From Agromyces tardus (GTDB lineage Bacteria; Actinomycetota; Actinomycetes; Actinomycetales; Microbacteriaceae): 64,000 nt of DNA. The DNA is taken from contig NZ_RHHB01000011.1 of NCBI RefSeq assembly GCF_003710805.1, forward strand, positions 1 to 64,000. The letters are read 5' to 3'. The position numbers and the translations under genes were made by a program. A model generated the notes under the pieces. The model was not told the origin of the DNA. It made no database searches and saw only the letters and a program-made list of their open reading frames with translations. How positions within the stretch are numbered: position 1 is the first letter of the stretch; the number at the start of each line of letters is the position of its first letter. This document shows, piece by piece, positions 27,232 to 35,854 of this stretch.

Positions 27232-27833
27232 CGCCCGGCGGAGCCGGCCTCGGTCACACCGACGTCGGTGCGGTGGAAGTTCTGGAAGGAACGCGACGCC
27301 GTGGGGCCGCGCTGGCCCTGGTAGCGGTTCGCGTACTCGGCGGAGCCGTAGGGGCGCTCGCTCGGCGACGACAGGCGGAAGAAGCACATCTGCCCGATCT
27401 TCATGCCGGGCCAGAGCTTGATCGGCAGGGTCGCGACGTTGCTCAGCTCGAGGGTCACGTGGCCCGTGAAGCCGGGGTCGATGAAGCCCGCGGTCGAGTG
27501 GGTGAGCAGGCCGAGCCGCCCGAGCGAGCTCTTGCCCTCGAGCCGCGCGGCGATGTCGTCGGGCAGCGTGACGGCCTCGTAGGTCGACGCGAGCACGAAC
27601 TCGCCCGGGTGCAGGATGAACGCCTCGTCGGGCCGCACCTCGATGAGGTGGGTGAGCTCGGGCTGGTCCTCGGCGGGATCGATGAAGGGGTACTTGTGGT
27701 TGTCGAACAGCCGGAAGTAGCGGTCGAGGCGCACGTCGATCGACGACGGCTGGATCATCGCCGGATCGTAGGGCTCCAGCCCGATGCGCTGCTGGTCGAG
27801 TTCGGCCCTGATGTCGCGATCCGAGAGAAGCAC
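27228..27833 (-). CDS. dcd: dCTP deaminase
   Basis: A 201-aa trimeric cytosolic enzyme that deaminates dCTP to dUTP in thymidylate supply. It shows [12 protein letters not shown] at the start, [32 protein letters not shown] with the conserved Arg, and [20 protein letters not shown], where the glutamate is the catalytic base. Actinobacterial members are often bifunctional and also hydrolyse dUTP to dUMP, and the length is close to theirs. The C-terminal [14 protein letters not shown] segment is the flexible lid over the triphosphate. The ATG at 27833 is the first codon of the homology. Confidence 0.95.
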   Translation of the reverse strand: MLLSDRDIRAELDQQRIGLEPYDPAMIQPSSIDVRLDRYFRLFDNHKYPFIDPAEDQPELTHLIEVRPDEAFILHPGEFVLASTYEAVTLPDDIAARLEGKSSLGRLGLLTHSTAGFIDPGFTGHVTLELSNVATLPIKLWPGMKIGQMCFFRLSSPSERPYGSAEYANRYQGQRGPTASRSFQNFHRTDVGVTEAGSAGR

Positions 27834-27880
27834 GGTGCCAGCTTAGTGACGGCGCCGGGAGCGTGAAGGGGCCCGCGGGG

Positions 27881-28447
27881 TCAGCGGTGGTGCCGCAGCG
27901 CCTCCGTCGCCCCGGCCACCGCCCACCCGATGCCGACCGCGACATCCGCCACCAGGCCGTAGATTCGGTAGCCGTCGATCGCGTCGAACTGCTCCATGGA
28001 GAGCAGGAGCTGCAGCATCGTCGCTGCAAGCAGTACCGCCATGACGCCGAACACGACGCGGGTGAGCGGATGCAGCCGCCTGCCGGCGATCGCGATGAGG
28101 GCCAGCCCGGCCGCTTCGAGCGGGTTGAGCAGCGGGGGCACGGTCGCGAGGATCACGAGGTCGAACACCCCCGGCACGACGAGTGAGACGAGCAGGAGCA
28201 CGTAGCCGAGCCGGGCGGCCCGGCCGAACGCCCTCCAGATGCCCGGCAGCAGCGCGAGGAGGCCGGCCGCGATGAGGACGCTCGACAGTCCCTCCATCAT
28301 GGCGCCCCAGAACAACGGGTCGCGGCCGAGGAATCGCCGATCCAGGTTGAACGACGTGGGCCCGTGCAGCGACGTGAACAGCGGCCACAGCGCCGCCATG
28401 ACGACCCCGCCCGCCACCACGAGCCACCACGGCCACCGCCTCGTCAT
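27881..28447 (-). CDS. Polytopic membrane protein, unknown function
   Basis: A 188-aa protein with about six hydrophobic segments, including WPWWLVVAGGVVMAALWPL at the N-terminus and VADVAVGIGWAVAGATEAL at the C-terminus. The size and segment pattern fit small integral membrane proteins of Actinobacteria with no assigned role. The start at 28447 is chosen because the residues upstream in the same frame are basic and polar and run into the tRNA promoter region. It lies just upstream of dcd on the same strand (47-bp gap), and may be co-transcribed. Confidence 0.7.
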   Translation of the reverse strand: MTRRWPWWLVVAGGVVMAALWPLFTSLHGPTSFNLDRRFLGRDPLFWGAMMEGLSSVLIAAGLLALLPGIWRAFGRAARLGYVLLLVSLVVPGVFDLVILATVPPLLNPLEAAGLALIAIAGRRLHPLTRVVFGVMAVLLAATMLQLLLSMEQFDAIDGYRIYGLVADVAVGIGWAVAGATEALRHHR

Positions 28448-28557
28448 GGCTCCCCCAACGCTCGGCCGGGTCGCCCGGCGCGGGTGTCGAGCACCGCAGC
28501 CCGCCTTGCTAAGCTGGGCTGGTCGCACCCGGGTTCTCAGGGCTCCGGATGCCGCAC

Positions 28558-28628
28558 GCGGATGTAGTTCAATGGTAGAACTTCAGCTTCCCAAGCTGAT
28601 AGCGCGGGTTCGATTCCCGTCATCCGCT
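28558..28628 (+). tRNA. tRNA-Gly (anticodon CCC)
   Basis: A 71-nt cloverleaf without encoded CCA. Acceptor GCGGATG pairs with CATCCGC; D-arm GTTC/GAAC; anticodon stem TCAGC/GCTGA around the loop TTCCCAA, giving anticodon CCC; T-arm GCGGG/CCCGT around TTCGATT; discriminator base T, as in tRNA-Gly. The 3' half is the attachment site of the island that follows. Confidence 0.95.
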
Positions 28629-28633
28629 CTTCG
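28579..28633 (+). repeat. attL-type direct repeat (tRNA-Gly 3' end)
   Basis: A 55-bp segment covering the anticodon arm to 5 bp past the tRNA gene is repeated at 36411-36465 with one mismatch (C at 28590, T at 36422). A duplicated tRNA 3' end is the usual footprint of site-specific integration by a tyrosine recombinase. Confidence 0.9.
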
Positions 28634-28844
28634 GAAATACCCTGACCAAGTGCATTTTCTACGGTCCCCAAGACGCCGCCACTCAGCCGTGAGTTCGGAT
28701 TTCCTGAGGAACCCATTCAGGGCACCCCCGACAGACCACGTTCGGCCTTGTGATCAGGGATTCATCGCCGCCCGTGGCCGCGGTTTCGACTGCTAACCGC
28801 TCTCGTAGTCACAAATTCGGCCGTGGCCTCACCTCCGGGCGGCA
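28634..28844. other. Island left end, no gene recognised
   Basis: About 210 bp between the tRNA-side repeat and the first small ORF. Both strands are broken by stops, and I see no integrase remnant, hairpin or promoter that stands out. This is where the integrase gene of a tRNA-integrated element is often found. Confidence 0.5.
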
Positions 28845-29030
28845 TCATGAGACACGAGCGTTGCTCCAGAAAGCGTCGAGGCGTGCCTTCCGCAGTTGCT
28901 CGACCTGCTCGGGCAAGCAGAACTCACGCACGAGAAGCGCAACAACGCCATCCGGGCGATCTGATCGGACACGGGGCAGAGCCGGGATCTCGGTGTCGAC
29001 GTCATCGTCGTGACGGCGCCTGTTCGTCAT
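28845..29030 (-). CDS. Hypothetical 61-aa protein
   Basis: An open frame starting at an ATG at 29030, with a highly charged first half (MTNRRRHDDDVDTEIP) and an amphipathic second half (VREFCLPEQVEQLRKARLDA). I do not recognise a family and the ribosome-binding site is weak (GAGA). It lies downstream of the decayed permease and may itself be a remnant of a longer gene. Confidence 0.3.
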   Translation of the reverse strand: MTNRRRHDDDVDTEIPALPRVRSDRPDGVVALLVREFCLPEQVEQLRKARLDAFWSNARVS

Positions 29031-29064
29031 ACGGTCTCTGCCACGCACGAACTCTTGGTGGAGG

Positions 29065-29912
29065 TCAAAGCGACTCGACTGGGTGCGGTCCGCACTGAAC
29101 GGTGCGAAACACGAATGTGAACAGGGCGAGCATGAACGCGGAGGAGCTCGGCAGCGCCCTAGAAGTATCCCGAGCCGTGTCCTTGTACTCGGGGGCAAAG
29201 GAAGCGCAGATCTCGGTCCCATAGGTGACCCAGGACGTGAAGTAGTAGACGACCACGACAGTCATCCAGCCGCCCTCGACATGCCGTATCAGGCGCGAGG
29301 CATTCTAGAGGCCGCCGTTCAGCACGTAGGGACCGAAGGCGGCGACGATGAGTCCGCCGACCACGATCACGCCGAGCCACTTGTTGACGGTGGCGCCGAG
29401 CTTGGCGCCCCGTCGGTTGAGCATCCACGCCAGGATGATCGCTGCGATCGCGATCAGGTGCGCAACGCCGAGGTCGTTGTTCAGCACGTGAACTGTGGAT
29501 GTGGCATCGGGAAGGAACGAGGTCTGAAGGAGGAAGCCGAGTCCGACGGCAGTCACTGAAAGTGAGAGCGACCATCCCATCCAGTAGCCGAATGACGCGA
29601 TCGCGCCAGCCGGAATGAAGTACTTGCGCCAGCCTTCGATGGCGTACCGGGCAACGCCGCCGGACTTTCTCGGGAACATCGCTGCGAGTTCCCCGAAGAT
29701 GACGTTCTGCAGTACCGACACGATCGTCGCGACGACCCAGATCGCAATGGCGGTCCAAGCTCCGACTGCACCGATCAGGTACCCGTACGTCACGAAGACG
29801 CCGTTCGGGATCACCAGGGCGAGGGCGAAGCCGTCTTTCCAAGCCAGCGTCTTTCGAAGTGCTGGCCACCGTCTGTGGGCGGGTCGGCGTGAAGTTCAGT
29901 GGCGGACGACAT
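29065..29912 (-). pseudogene. Decayed APC-family amino acid/amine permease
   Basis: Three pieces of one permease can be joined. A start at 29912 gives MSSATELHADPPTDGGQHF, then a one-base frameshift near 29850 leads into LRKTLAWKDGFALALVIPNG, the first membrane helix of APC permeases. That frame runs through several helices to a TAG at 29305-29307 after YVLNGGL. In the same frame beyond it, SWVTYGTEICASFAPEYKDT continues the permease core before the sequence loses similarity and stops at 29065. The C-terminal half is missing. The intact permease at 32357 in the same island is from a related but clearly different subgroup. Confidence 0.8.
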
Positions 29913-29975
29913 ATGAGTTCTCAGACAAGCCTGCGGTGAGGCGACCTCGACCAGCGCTCGCGCTGCCGTTAGCGC

Positions 29976-30554
29976 TCAGGCCGCGCTGGTCCCGAGAACT
30001 GGCCGGAGGCTTGTCCAGACCTGGACGAGCGCCGCGCGTAGCTCTTCGGGGTCGACTCCCGCCATGTACTGCAGGACCAGCCCATCGAGCGCGGCGAACG
30101 TCGAGCGGGCGAGCGCGTCGACGTCGCCGTCGACGCCGTAGTGGCGGAGGCTCTCGATGACGACCTCGTGGTACCGGGTGTACAGCTTGGCGACCGGCGC
30201 ACGGAAGAGCTCGTTGCGCCGTGCCTCCAGGATCATCTCGTACTGGAATGCCTGCAGCTGAGGGCGACGTGAGACCGCGTCGAGCAGCGTGTCGGCGAAG
30301 ACCTGTTCGGAGGCGAGGTCGAGCAGCCCGCTGCTCTCGATGGACTGCTCCACTGCCCACTCCAAGGCGGCCGCGAGCAGCGCCTCGCGGGTACCGAAAT
30401 GGTGTGCGATCAGCGAGTTGTTGACGCCGGCACGGTCGGCGATGGCGCGGAAGGTCAGCCCGCGGAGACCACGCTCGGCGACCACGTCGACGGTCGTCGA
30501 GATCAGCAGGTCCCGCCCCTCGCCGTATGCCACCCTGCGCGCCACGGTGACCAT
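29976..30554 (-). CDS. TetR-family repressor
   Basis: A 192-aa regulator. The N-terminal helix-turn-helix is TFRAIADRAGVNNSLIAHHF, followed by GTREALLAAAL, and the C-terminal part is the all-helical ligand-binding/dimerisation domain. It is divergent from the cupin/amine-oxidase/permease operon with a strong palindrome in the shared promoter region, so it most likely represses that operon and itself until an amine or its product binds. The ATG at 30554 is at the start of the homology, 25 bp from the palindrome. Confidence 0.88.
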   Translation of the reverse strand: MVTVARRVAYGEGRDLLISTTVDVVAERGLRGLTFRAIADRAGVNNSLIAHHFGTREALLAAALEWAVEQSIESSGLLDLASEQVFADTLLDAVSRRPQLQAFQYEMILEARRNELFRAPVAKLYTRYHEVVIESLRHYGVDGDVDALARSTFAALDGLVLQYMAGVDPEELRAALVQVWTSLRPVLGTSAA

Positions 30555-30579
30555 GATACCCGCGCGAAATCGACTCTTG

Positions 30580-30612
30580 CGGAATAACTAAGCATTTGCT
30601 TAGATTACTCCG
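30580..30612. promoter_or_regulatory. Operator palindrome between TetR gene and amine operon
   Basis: The core CTAAGCATTTGCTTAG (30588-30603) is a perfect inverted repeat, and the symmetry extends outward imperfectly (CGGAATAA against CGGAGTAAT) to about 33 bp. It lies between divergent starts and is the expected binding site of the TetR protein at 29976-30554. Confidence 0.82.
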
Positions 30613-30653
30613 CGACGCAGTCCATGCGCCGCGATCTGTCAAGGAGGACACCG

Positions 30654-30995
30654 ATGGCGACCGATCACTTCACGATTGCCGGCACGCTCGACCGCGCTGC
30701 CGCCGAGCCCTTCGAGGTCGGGACGGTCCAATGGATCCGTCGCCCAGGCGAAGGTGGCCGCGACGACCTGTCGGCGGGGTACTGGTTCATCTCGCCCGAC
30801 GAGACGCCCGGGCCGCTGGAGGTGACGGGCCACGCCGACGAGACCGTCCACATCCTGGAGGGCCGCGTACGGATCGAACCCCGGAACGGCGATGCGCTCG
30901 AGCTGCGAGCCGGCGACTCCGCGTCGATCAACAAGGGCGTCACCGCCACCTGGACGGTGCTCGAGCCGACCGTCGAGTTCTTCGTCTACTCCTGA
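30654..30995 (+). CDS. Cupin-domain protein (cupin_3/DUF861-like)
   Basis: A 113-aa single-domain cupin with FEVGTVQWIRR, ETVHILEGRVRIE (cupin motif 1, with His and Glu) and LRAGDSASINKGVTATWTVL (motif 2). Such proteins are often enzymes on ureido or amino compounds or sensors near amine oxidases, but the metal site is incomplete here: motif 1 retains H and E, and motif 2 has Asn/Lys where the last His is usual. The ATG is preceded by a perfect AAGGAGG ribosome-binding site. It is the first gene after the TetR operator, with the amine oxidase 15 bp downstream. Confidence 0.85.
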   Translation: MATDHFTIAGTLDRAAAEPFEVGTVQWIRRPGEGGRDDLSAGYWFISPDETPGPLEVTGHADETVHILEGRVRIEPRNGDALELRAGDSASINKGVTATWTVLEPTVEFFVYS

Positions 30996-31010
30996 GCCGC
31001 GGTGATCGAC

Positions 31011-32315
31011 ATGAGCAACGACTTCGACGTCATCGTCATCGGCGCCGGCTTCGCCGGACTGACCGCAGCCCGCGAGCTCGCACACGCCGGCCGCCGGGTC
31101 GCCGTCCTGGAGGCGCGCGACCGCATCGGCGGACGCACCTGGCTCGCGGCCCGGATGGGCCTCGAACTCGAGCTCGGCGGGACCTGGGTGCACTGGACTC
31201 AACCGCATGTCTGGGCTGAACTCCACCGTTACGGCATCGGGCTGGCACCGAGCCCGGTGCCGCAGCATGCGTATTGGTGGGATGGCACCCGGGCGATGGC
31301 CGGCAACCCCGACGAGCTCCTGGAACGGCTCGACCGACCGAACGAGCTGCTCACCGCTCGCTCACGTGAGGTGTTCCCACAGCCCTTCGCGCCACTCGAC
31401 TCCGAGCTGCTCTCGAGATTCGACGGCGTCTCGCTGCTGGACGAGATCAGCGTCCTCCCGATCTCCGCAGAGGAGCGTTCGCTCCTCGAGTCCTTCTGGA
31501 CGCTCAACTTCAACGGACGGCTGGACGACGCCGCATTCACACAGGCACTGCGCTGGGTCGCCCTCACCAATGGAGACTGGAAGGTCAACTTCGAGGCCTG
31601 CGCGACCTACAAGGTTCAGGGGGGCACCCGACGACTCGCCGAGGCGATCCTCAACGACACCGACGCCGAGTTCCGTTTCAGCGCCGACGTCCGAGCCATC
31701 GCGCAGACGGGCGACCATGTTCAGGTCACCACTGCGGACGGTCGCCGGCTCACCGCCTCCGACGTCGTCCTCGCGATCCCCCTGCAAACGCTGCCCCGCA
31801 TCGACTTCACGCCGGAGCTCCCCGAGGCTGCGAGCAAGGCCGCCGACCGAGGTCAGCTCGGACTCGGCACGAAGGTGTGGTTCACGATCGAGGGCGAGTA
31901 CCCCGCGTTCGTCGCACTCGGCGCCGCCGACTGGCCACTCAACTTCTTCCAGTCCGAGTACGTGAAGGACGGGCGTACCTTCGTCATCGGGTTCGGGCCC
32001 GACGCGAACGCCATCGACCCGAACGATGCCGGAGCCGTCCAGGAGGTCCTCAACCGACTCGTCCCCGACGCGACCGTCGTCGACACCGCCGCGCACGACT
32101 GGGTCGGCGACGAGTTCGCCCAGGAGACGTGGCCGATGCACCGCACCGGCTATCTCACCGAATCCCTGCCCACCCTGCAGCGGCCGTTCGGCCGCGTGCT
32201 CCTCGCCGGATCCGACATCGCGAACGGCTGGGGCGGCTTCATCGACGGCGCGATCGAGAGCGGTATGACCGCCGCCCGCGTCATCCTGACCAGTCCCCAG
32301 GCCGTCGCGGCCTGA
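31011..32315 (+). CDS. Flavin monoamine oxidase family protein
   Basis: A 434-aa FAD enzyme. The dinucleotide-binding motif VIVIGAGFAGLTAARELA is followed by VAVLEARDRIGGRTW, LELGGTWVHWTQPHVW, and, at the C-terminus, VLLAGSDIANGWGGFIDGAIESG, which completes the FAD site. It would oxidise a primary amine or amino acid to an aldehyde, ammonia and hydrogen peroxide. It sits between the cupin and an APC permease, which together suggest import and oxidation of an amine such as a polyamine. The ATG at 31011 is chosen; an in-frame GTG at 31002 is possible. The cysteine that anchors FAD in animal enzymes is not conserved, as usual in bacteria. Confidence 0.89.
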   Translation: MSNDFDVIVIGAGFAGLTAARELAHAGRRVAVLEARDRIGGRTWLAARMGLELELGGTWVHWTQPHVWAELHRYGIGLAPSPVPQHAYWWDGTRAMAGNPDELLERLDRPNELLTARSREVFPQPFAPLDSELLSRFDGVSLLDEISVLPISAEERSLLESFWTLNFNGRLDDAAFTQALRWVALTNGDWKVNFEACATYKVQGGTRRLAEAILNDTDAEFRFSADVRAIAQTGDHVQVTTADGRRLTASDVVLAIPLQTLPRIDFTPELPEAASKAADRGQLGLGTKVWFTIEGEYPAFVALGAADWPLNFFQSEYVKDGRTFVIGFGPDANAIDPNDAGAVQEVLNRLVPDATVVDTAAHDWVGDEFAQETWPMHRTGYLTESLPTLQRPFGRVLLAGSDIANGWGGFIDGAIESGMTAARVILTSPQAVAA

Positions 32316-32356
32316 CCCGCAGCACCACCCACCCCACGAGATCAAGGACGATCCCC

Positions 32357-33829
32357 ATGTCTGTCAACGAAGCGACCCCGCTGCCCGCCGTCGCGGCGGA
32401 ATCCCGCCCAGGGCACTCCACCGCACTGCGCGAAGGCGCCGTCGGCGTCCTCGGCATCCTCTTCTTCGTGCTGTCCGCGCAAGCGCCCCTTACCGGCATC
32501 GCCGGCGCACTCCCGCTCACGATCTTCCTCGGCAACGGTGCAGGCGCCCCCGGCGCGTACCTCGTCATCGGGGTCATCATCGTGATCTTCGCGATCGGCT
32601 TCATCGCGATGAGTCGCCGCGTCGACGCCAAGGGCGCGTTCTACGCCTACGTCACCGCCGGTCTCGGCCGTCGGACCGGCACCGGGTCCGCATGGCTGGC
32701 ACTCGTCGCCTACGCCACGGTGCAAGCCGCCATGTACGGCCTCTACGGCGCCAGCGTGAGCGGCCTGTTCGCCGCGATCGGCCTCACGATACCGTGGTGG
32801 ATCCCCGTGGTCGTCACGATCGCCGTCGTGCAACTGCTCGGCTCGCTGAACATCGAGCTCGGCGCGCGCGTCCTCGCCATACTGGTCGGCCTGGAGGTCG
32901 CGATCCTGCTCGCGTTCGCGTTCGGCACGCTCTTCACCGGCGGCGGCCCGAGCGGAAGCATCGACTTTGCGGCGAGCTTCTCGCCGGCCGCGATCATGTC
33001 CGGTGCGCCCGGTGTCGCCCTGATGTTCGCGGTGGCGTCCATGTTCGGCTTCGAGTCGACGGCGATCTACTCCGGCGAGGCAAAGGATCCCAAGCGCACG
33101 GTCGCCCGGGCCACCTACCTCTCCGTGGCGGTGATCTCGATCTTCTTCTCGTTCGTGTCCTGGATGTTCATCTCCTTCTACGGCGCGGATGACGCGGTGG
33201 CCGCCGCGGAAGAGGCCGTCACGTCGGGCGACTCGACCGGGTTCGTGTTCCAGGCACTCGAGGGCATCCTCGGCGGCTGGTCTGGTCTCGTGGCGAGCAT
33301 CCTCCTCGTGACGTCGCTCTTCGCCGGCATCCTCGCCTTCCACAACGGCATCAACCGCTACCTCCACGCGCTCGGCAGCCAGCGCTCGCTGCCCACCCAG
33401 CTCGCGCGCACCAACCGCCACAAGGCTCCGCACGCAGCGGCCTGGGTTCAGTCGATCATCGCGCTGCTGCTCGTCGCACCGTTCGCCATCTTCAATCTCG
33501 ACCCCATCCTCACGCTGTTCTCGTGGTTCAGCGGACTCGCCGTCGCCGCCCTGGTGGCCCTGTACGTGCTCTGCTCCGTCGCGGTCGTCGTCTACGCGAT
33601 CCGTGAACGCGCGTCGGGCTTCTGGCAGATGAGGATCGCACCCGCCCTGGCCGCCGTGCTGCTGCTCGGCGTGCTCGCCCTGGTGATCTCGAACTTCACC
33701 TCGCTCATCGGCGGCGACATCGTGACCGCCGTGATCCTCCTGACCATCGTCCCGATCGCCTTCCTGATCGGGTTCATCACCGAACGACGCCCCGGAGAGC
33801 TGCTCGCCGCCGACTCTGGTCGCGAGTGA
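32357..33829 (+). CDS. APC-superfamily amine/amino acid permease
   Basis: A 490-aa membrane protein with about twelve hydrophobic segments: GVLGILFFVLSAQAPLTGIA in helix 1, YLVIGVIIVIFAIGFIAMSR, FGFESTAIYSGEAKDPKRTV (the conserved helix 6 to loop signature) and LFAGILAFHNGINRYLHALG. It would take up an amine by proton or substrate exchange. The ATG at 32357 follows AAGGACG by a few bases. As the third gene of the TetR-controlled operon it probably supplies the substrate of the amine oxidase. Confidence 0.9.
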   Translation: MSVNEATPLPAVAAESRPGHSTALREGAVGVLGILFFVLSAQAPLTGIAGALPLTIFLGNGAGAPGAYLVIGVIIVIFAIGFIAMSRRVDAKGAFYAYVTAGLGRRTGTGSAWLALVAYATVQAAMYGLYGASVSGLFAAIGLTIPWWIPVVVTIAVVQLLGSLNIELGARVLAILVGLEVAILLAFAFGTLFTGGGPSGSIDFAASFSPAAIMSGAPGVALMFAVASMFGFESTAIYSGEAKDPKRTVARATYLSVAVISIFFSFVSWMFISFYGADDAVAAAEEAVTSGDSTGFVFQALEGILGGWSGLVASILLVTSLFAGILAFHNGINRYLHALGSQRSLPTQLARTNRHKAPHAAAWVQSIIALLLVAPFAIFNLDPILTLFSWFSGLAVAALVALYVLCSVAVVVYAIRERASGFWQMRIAPALAAVLLLGVLALVISNFTSLIGGDIVTAVILLTIVPIAFLIGFITERRPGELLAADSGRE

Positions 33830-34188
33830 CGTATGTGCTGCTTGTGGTCGCACCAGTGAGCGTGTTGGTGGCAGCGCCCATCTACCTGATGGCAAGTCAT
33901 CGAATGCCGCGATGGGCGATACTTCTCCTCTTCCTCGTTCCAGCAGGCGTGACATACCGCTTGGGGGGACTTGCAGAGGCGACCCTGCCGAGGAACATCC
34001 AGGTCCCGGTCGTCATTTCCTGGTCCGCCCTATCGATCGCACTCTTCGCCGGTGCTCTCACGGTTCTGTACGACCGGCCTGGATCGCGATCGTTGCTTCT
34101 CGTGGCACTCCTCGTCTGCCTAGGTGCTGCGGGGTGGCTGTTGATGTTCTGGATGAGCGCGTCAGCACATCAGCCCTCGCCCTCGTAG
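33826..34188 (+). CDS. Small polytopic membrane protein
   Basis: A 120-aa protein starting at a GTG that overlaps the permease stop as GTGA, so it is likely translated with it. Three or four hydrophobic segments are visible (VLLVVAPVSVLVAAPIYLM, WAILLLFLVPAGV, ISWSALSIALFAGALTVLY, SLLLVALLVCLGAAGWLLMF). No family is recognised. It could be an accessory subunit of the transporter or an unrelated small membrane protein. Confidence 0.62.
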   Translation: MTYVLLVVAPVSVLVAAPIYLMASHRMPRWAILLLFLVPAGVTYRLGGLAEATLPRNIQVPVVISWSALSIALFAGALTVLYDRPGSRSLLLVALLVCLGAAGWLLMFWMSASAHQPSPS

Positions 34189-34443
34189 GCACACTGGCCC
34201 CGTGGGCGACTGCTTCATGAGCAACGGTCTTGCAGATGAGCCACTCGCTAGCCTGCCAGCACGACGACCGAGTCCGGCCCCGCAGTCGTTTACTCGTTGA
34301 CGTGATCGCGCCCGCTCGGGGATCCCTCAGCGACGATCGGTCAAGTGAGGGCGCGATCCGGTCGGTTCAACGGGCGGTACGCTGCCATCCACAGCTCCTC
34401 GCGTGCCCGATACGAGCTGACTGAGCGAGAGGGACTGAACGGC

Positions 34444-34680
34444 ATGCCGACGACCGCCATGTTCTTCCTTGCGTTCTCGTGGTCGATGGCCGGGATGGGA
34501 TCGCTCGCCATCCGCGCTTGGCTGGTCGAGCGTCTCAGGATCATCAACGGCGGCGTCGAATCCTCGCGCCTCCGGGTCGGCAAGCGCATCGCCGGTGTCC
34601 TCATCCTCTTCATGCTCGGTACTGCAGCGTTCTGGCTGATCATGGCGCTCGTCGGTCTCGCGACGAATGGTCCTTCATGA
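34444..34680 (+). CDS. Small membrane protein with two predicted helices
   Basis: A 78-aa protein from an ATG at 34444 preceded by GAGAGGGA. Hydrophobic segments are MFFLAFSWSMAGMGSLAI and IAGVLILFMLGTAAFWLIMA, separated by a basic loop. The frame is open further upstream to 34345, but that part is basic and has no coding look. Its stop overlaps the next ATG as ATGA, so the two small membrane proteins form a pair. No family is recognised. Confidence 0.6.
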   Translation: MPTTAMFFLAFSWSMAGMGSLAIRAWLVERLRIINGGVESSRLRVGKRIAGVLILFMLGTAAFWLIMALVGLATNGPS

Positions 34681-34931
34681 TCGGTCTGATGCGCCGCTGG
34701 CTCGACTGGTCCGACACGTGGAACCCCTGGGGTCCGACCGGTGCCGTTGGCGCAACGTTCAATGTCTTCGCGGCTGGAGCACTGATCCTGATGTCCCTCG
34801 GGAACAGTCTGATGCCGTGGCCCGTCCACCTGGTCTTCTGGCTCGCGTTCGTCGGGCTTGCTGTCCGTGCGTGGTGGAACCTGATTCACTCGTGGCGGTA
34901 TCCGACCTTTCCGGAGGAGTCGGAGGGCTGA
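34677..34931 (+). CDS. Small membrane protein, partner of the preceding gene
   Basis: An 84-aa protein coupled by an ATGA overlap to the gene upstream. It has a tryptophan-rich start (MRRWLDWSDTWNPWG) and two hydrophobic segments (GATFNVFAAGALILMSLGN and VHLVFWLAFVGLAVRAWW), ending in an acidic tail. No family is recognised. The pair could act together at the membrane, but nothing shows what it does. Confidence 0.6.
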   Translation: MIGLMRRWLDWSDTWNPWGPTGAVGATFNVFAAGALILMSLGNSLMPWPVHLVFWLAFVGLAVRAWWNLIHSWRYPTFPEESEG

Positions 34932-35133
34932 GGCCAGCCGTAGTCCTCTGGCATCGCCAATCGGTTCTGGACGTCCGATAGCCGGTCCGCGTTCGCGTTG
35001 GAGATCGCCCCGCCCGCCGCGCTCTATCCGGCCGGTGGATGAATGTCCGGACAGCCCGTCCGATCAAGTGCCCGGTGAGCGGACCTCATCTGCGACTTCG
35101 GCCCGACCTGCCCCGAGTTCCTCGGGTAGCCAA

Positions 35134-35159
35134 TTGATGTAATATGTAGTCACTTGATG
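35134..35159 (+). promoter_or_regulatory. AT-rich segment with two TTGATG repeats
   Basis: TTGATG occurs at 35134-35139 and 35154-35159, 20 bp apart, around the AT-rich stretch TAATATGTAGT, just upstream of the winged-helix MNT gene. It is the likely promoter or operator of the TA-like pair, possibly bound by the fused winged helix. The 200 bp further upstream hold no recognisable gene. Confidence 0.45.
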
Positions 35160-35182
35160 CGGATGCGAGTCAGGGGGCGACC

Positions 35183-35854
35183 GTGGATCTGAGCCATCCC
35201 GAGTATGTGGTCCTCGGCGAGAACCGCGCCAGAATCCTGCATCGCCTTGCCGTGCTCGCTGAGCCTGCGTCGGGGCGGCGCATCCACGAACTCAGCGGGG
35301 TGCGAGCGCTTCGCAGCACGCAACGGATACTTGACGAGTTGGTCGCCTTGGGTCTGGTCGACATGCAGAAGGTCGGCCCTTCGAATGCATACACGCTGAA
35401 CCGTGGCCACGTCCTCTGGGGTCCGATCGAGGAGATCCTGGCCACTCGCGCCGTTGTGCAATCCGCTGTCGAGGAGGCCGTCAGGGAGGTGACGGCCGGC
35501 GTCGTCGTCAGCGCCGCGATCTACGGGTCCATGGCACGCGGTGAGGCCGGGCCGGAATCTGACGTCGATGTCCTCGTCGTCTGGGAGGAGGCGACCGCCG
35601 TGGACCAGCGTGATGCGGTGCTCGAGGCGCTTGATGAACGGGTTCGTCGGCTGACCGGCAATCGAGTCCAGGTCTTGGCCGTCACGGGCGCGGAGCTCGC
35701 CCGCCTCGTCGAACACGAGGATCCACTCGTCGCCTCTATCCGAAGGGATGGTCAGATCGTGACCGGAGTCGAGATCCGAACCCTCCTCGCTGCGAACACG
35801 ACGGTTCCTGGGCGCCCGGAGAGGGCGGCGGACGGACACGGGGAGGGGACCTGA
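35183..35854 (+). CDS. MNT-type nucleotidyltransferase with N-terminal winged helix (antitoxin-like)
   Basis: A 223-aa protein. Residues about 10-75 look like a winged helix-turn-helix (ILHRLAVLAEP...RSTQRILDELVALGLV). Residues about 105-190 are a minimal nucleotidyltransferase with IYGSMARGEAGPESDVDVLV, that is GS-x10-D-x-D with Gly115-Ser116, Asp127 and Asp129 as the triphosphate/metal site. MNT proteins of the HEPN/MNT toxin-antitoxin type neutralise the HEPN RNase by adding AMP to it. The winged helix suggests it also represses its own operon, which is unusual. The start is a GTG after AGGGGGCG. Its stop shares one base with the next ATG (TGATG). Confidence 0.77.
   Translation: MDLSHPEYVVLGENRARILHRLAVLAEPASGRRIHELSGVRALRSTQRILDELVALGLVDMQKVGPSNAYTLNRGHVLWGPIEEILATRAVVQSAVEEAVREVTAGVVVSAAIYGSMARGEAGPESDVDVLVVWEEATAVDQRDAVLEALDERVRRLTGNRVQVLAVTGAELARLVEHEDPLVASIRRDGQIVTGVEIRTLLAANTTVPGRPERAADGHGEGT

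Noticed and set aside
28634-29030. Integrase fragment near the left repeat
   Set aside because: Checked both strands for the tyrosine-recombinase box motifs and found none; no transposase signature either.
29919-30016. Inverted repeat ACAAGCCT..AGGCTTGT around the TetR gene 3' end
   Set aside because: One arm is within the TetR coding region and the match is short and imperfect; no role is evident and it may be chance.
34189-34443. Additional small gene between the small membrane proteins
   Set aside because: Open frames there have no start with a ribosome-binding site and no hydrophobic or domain pattern.
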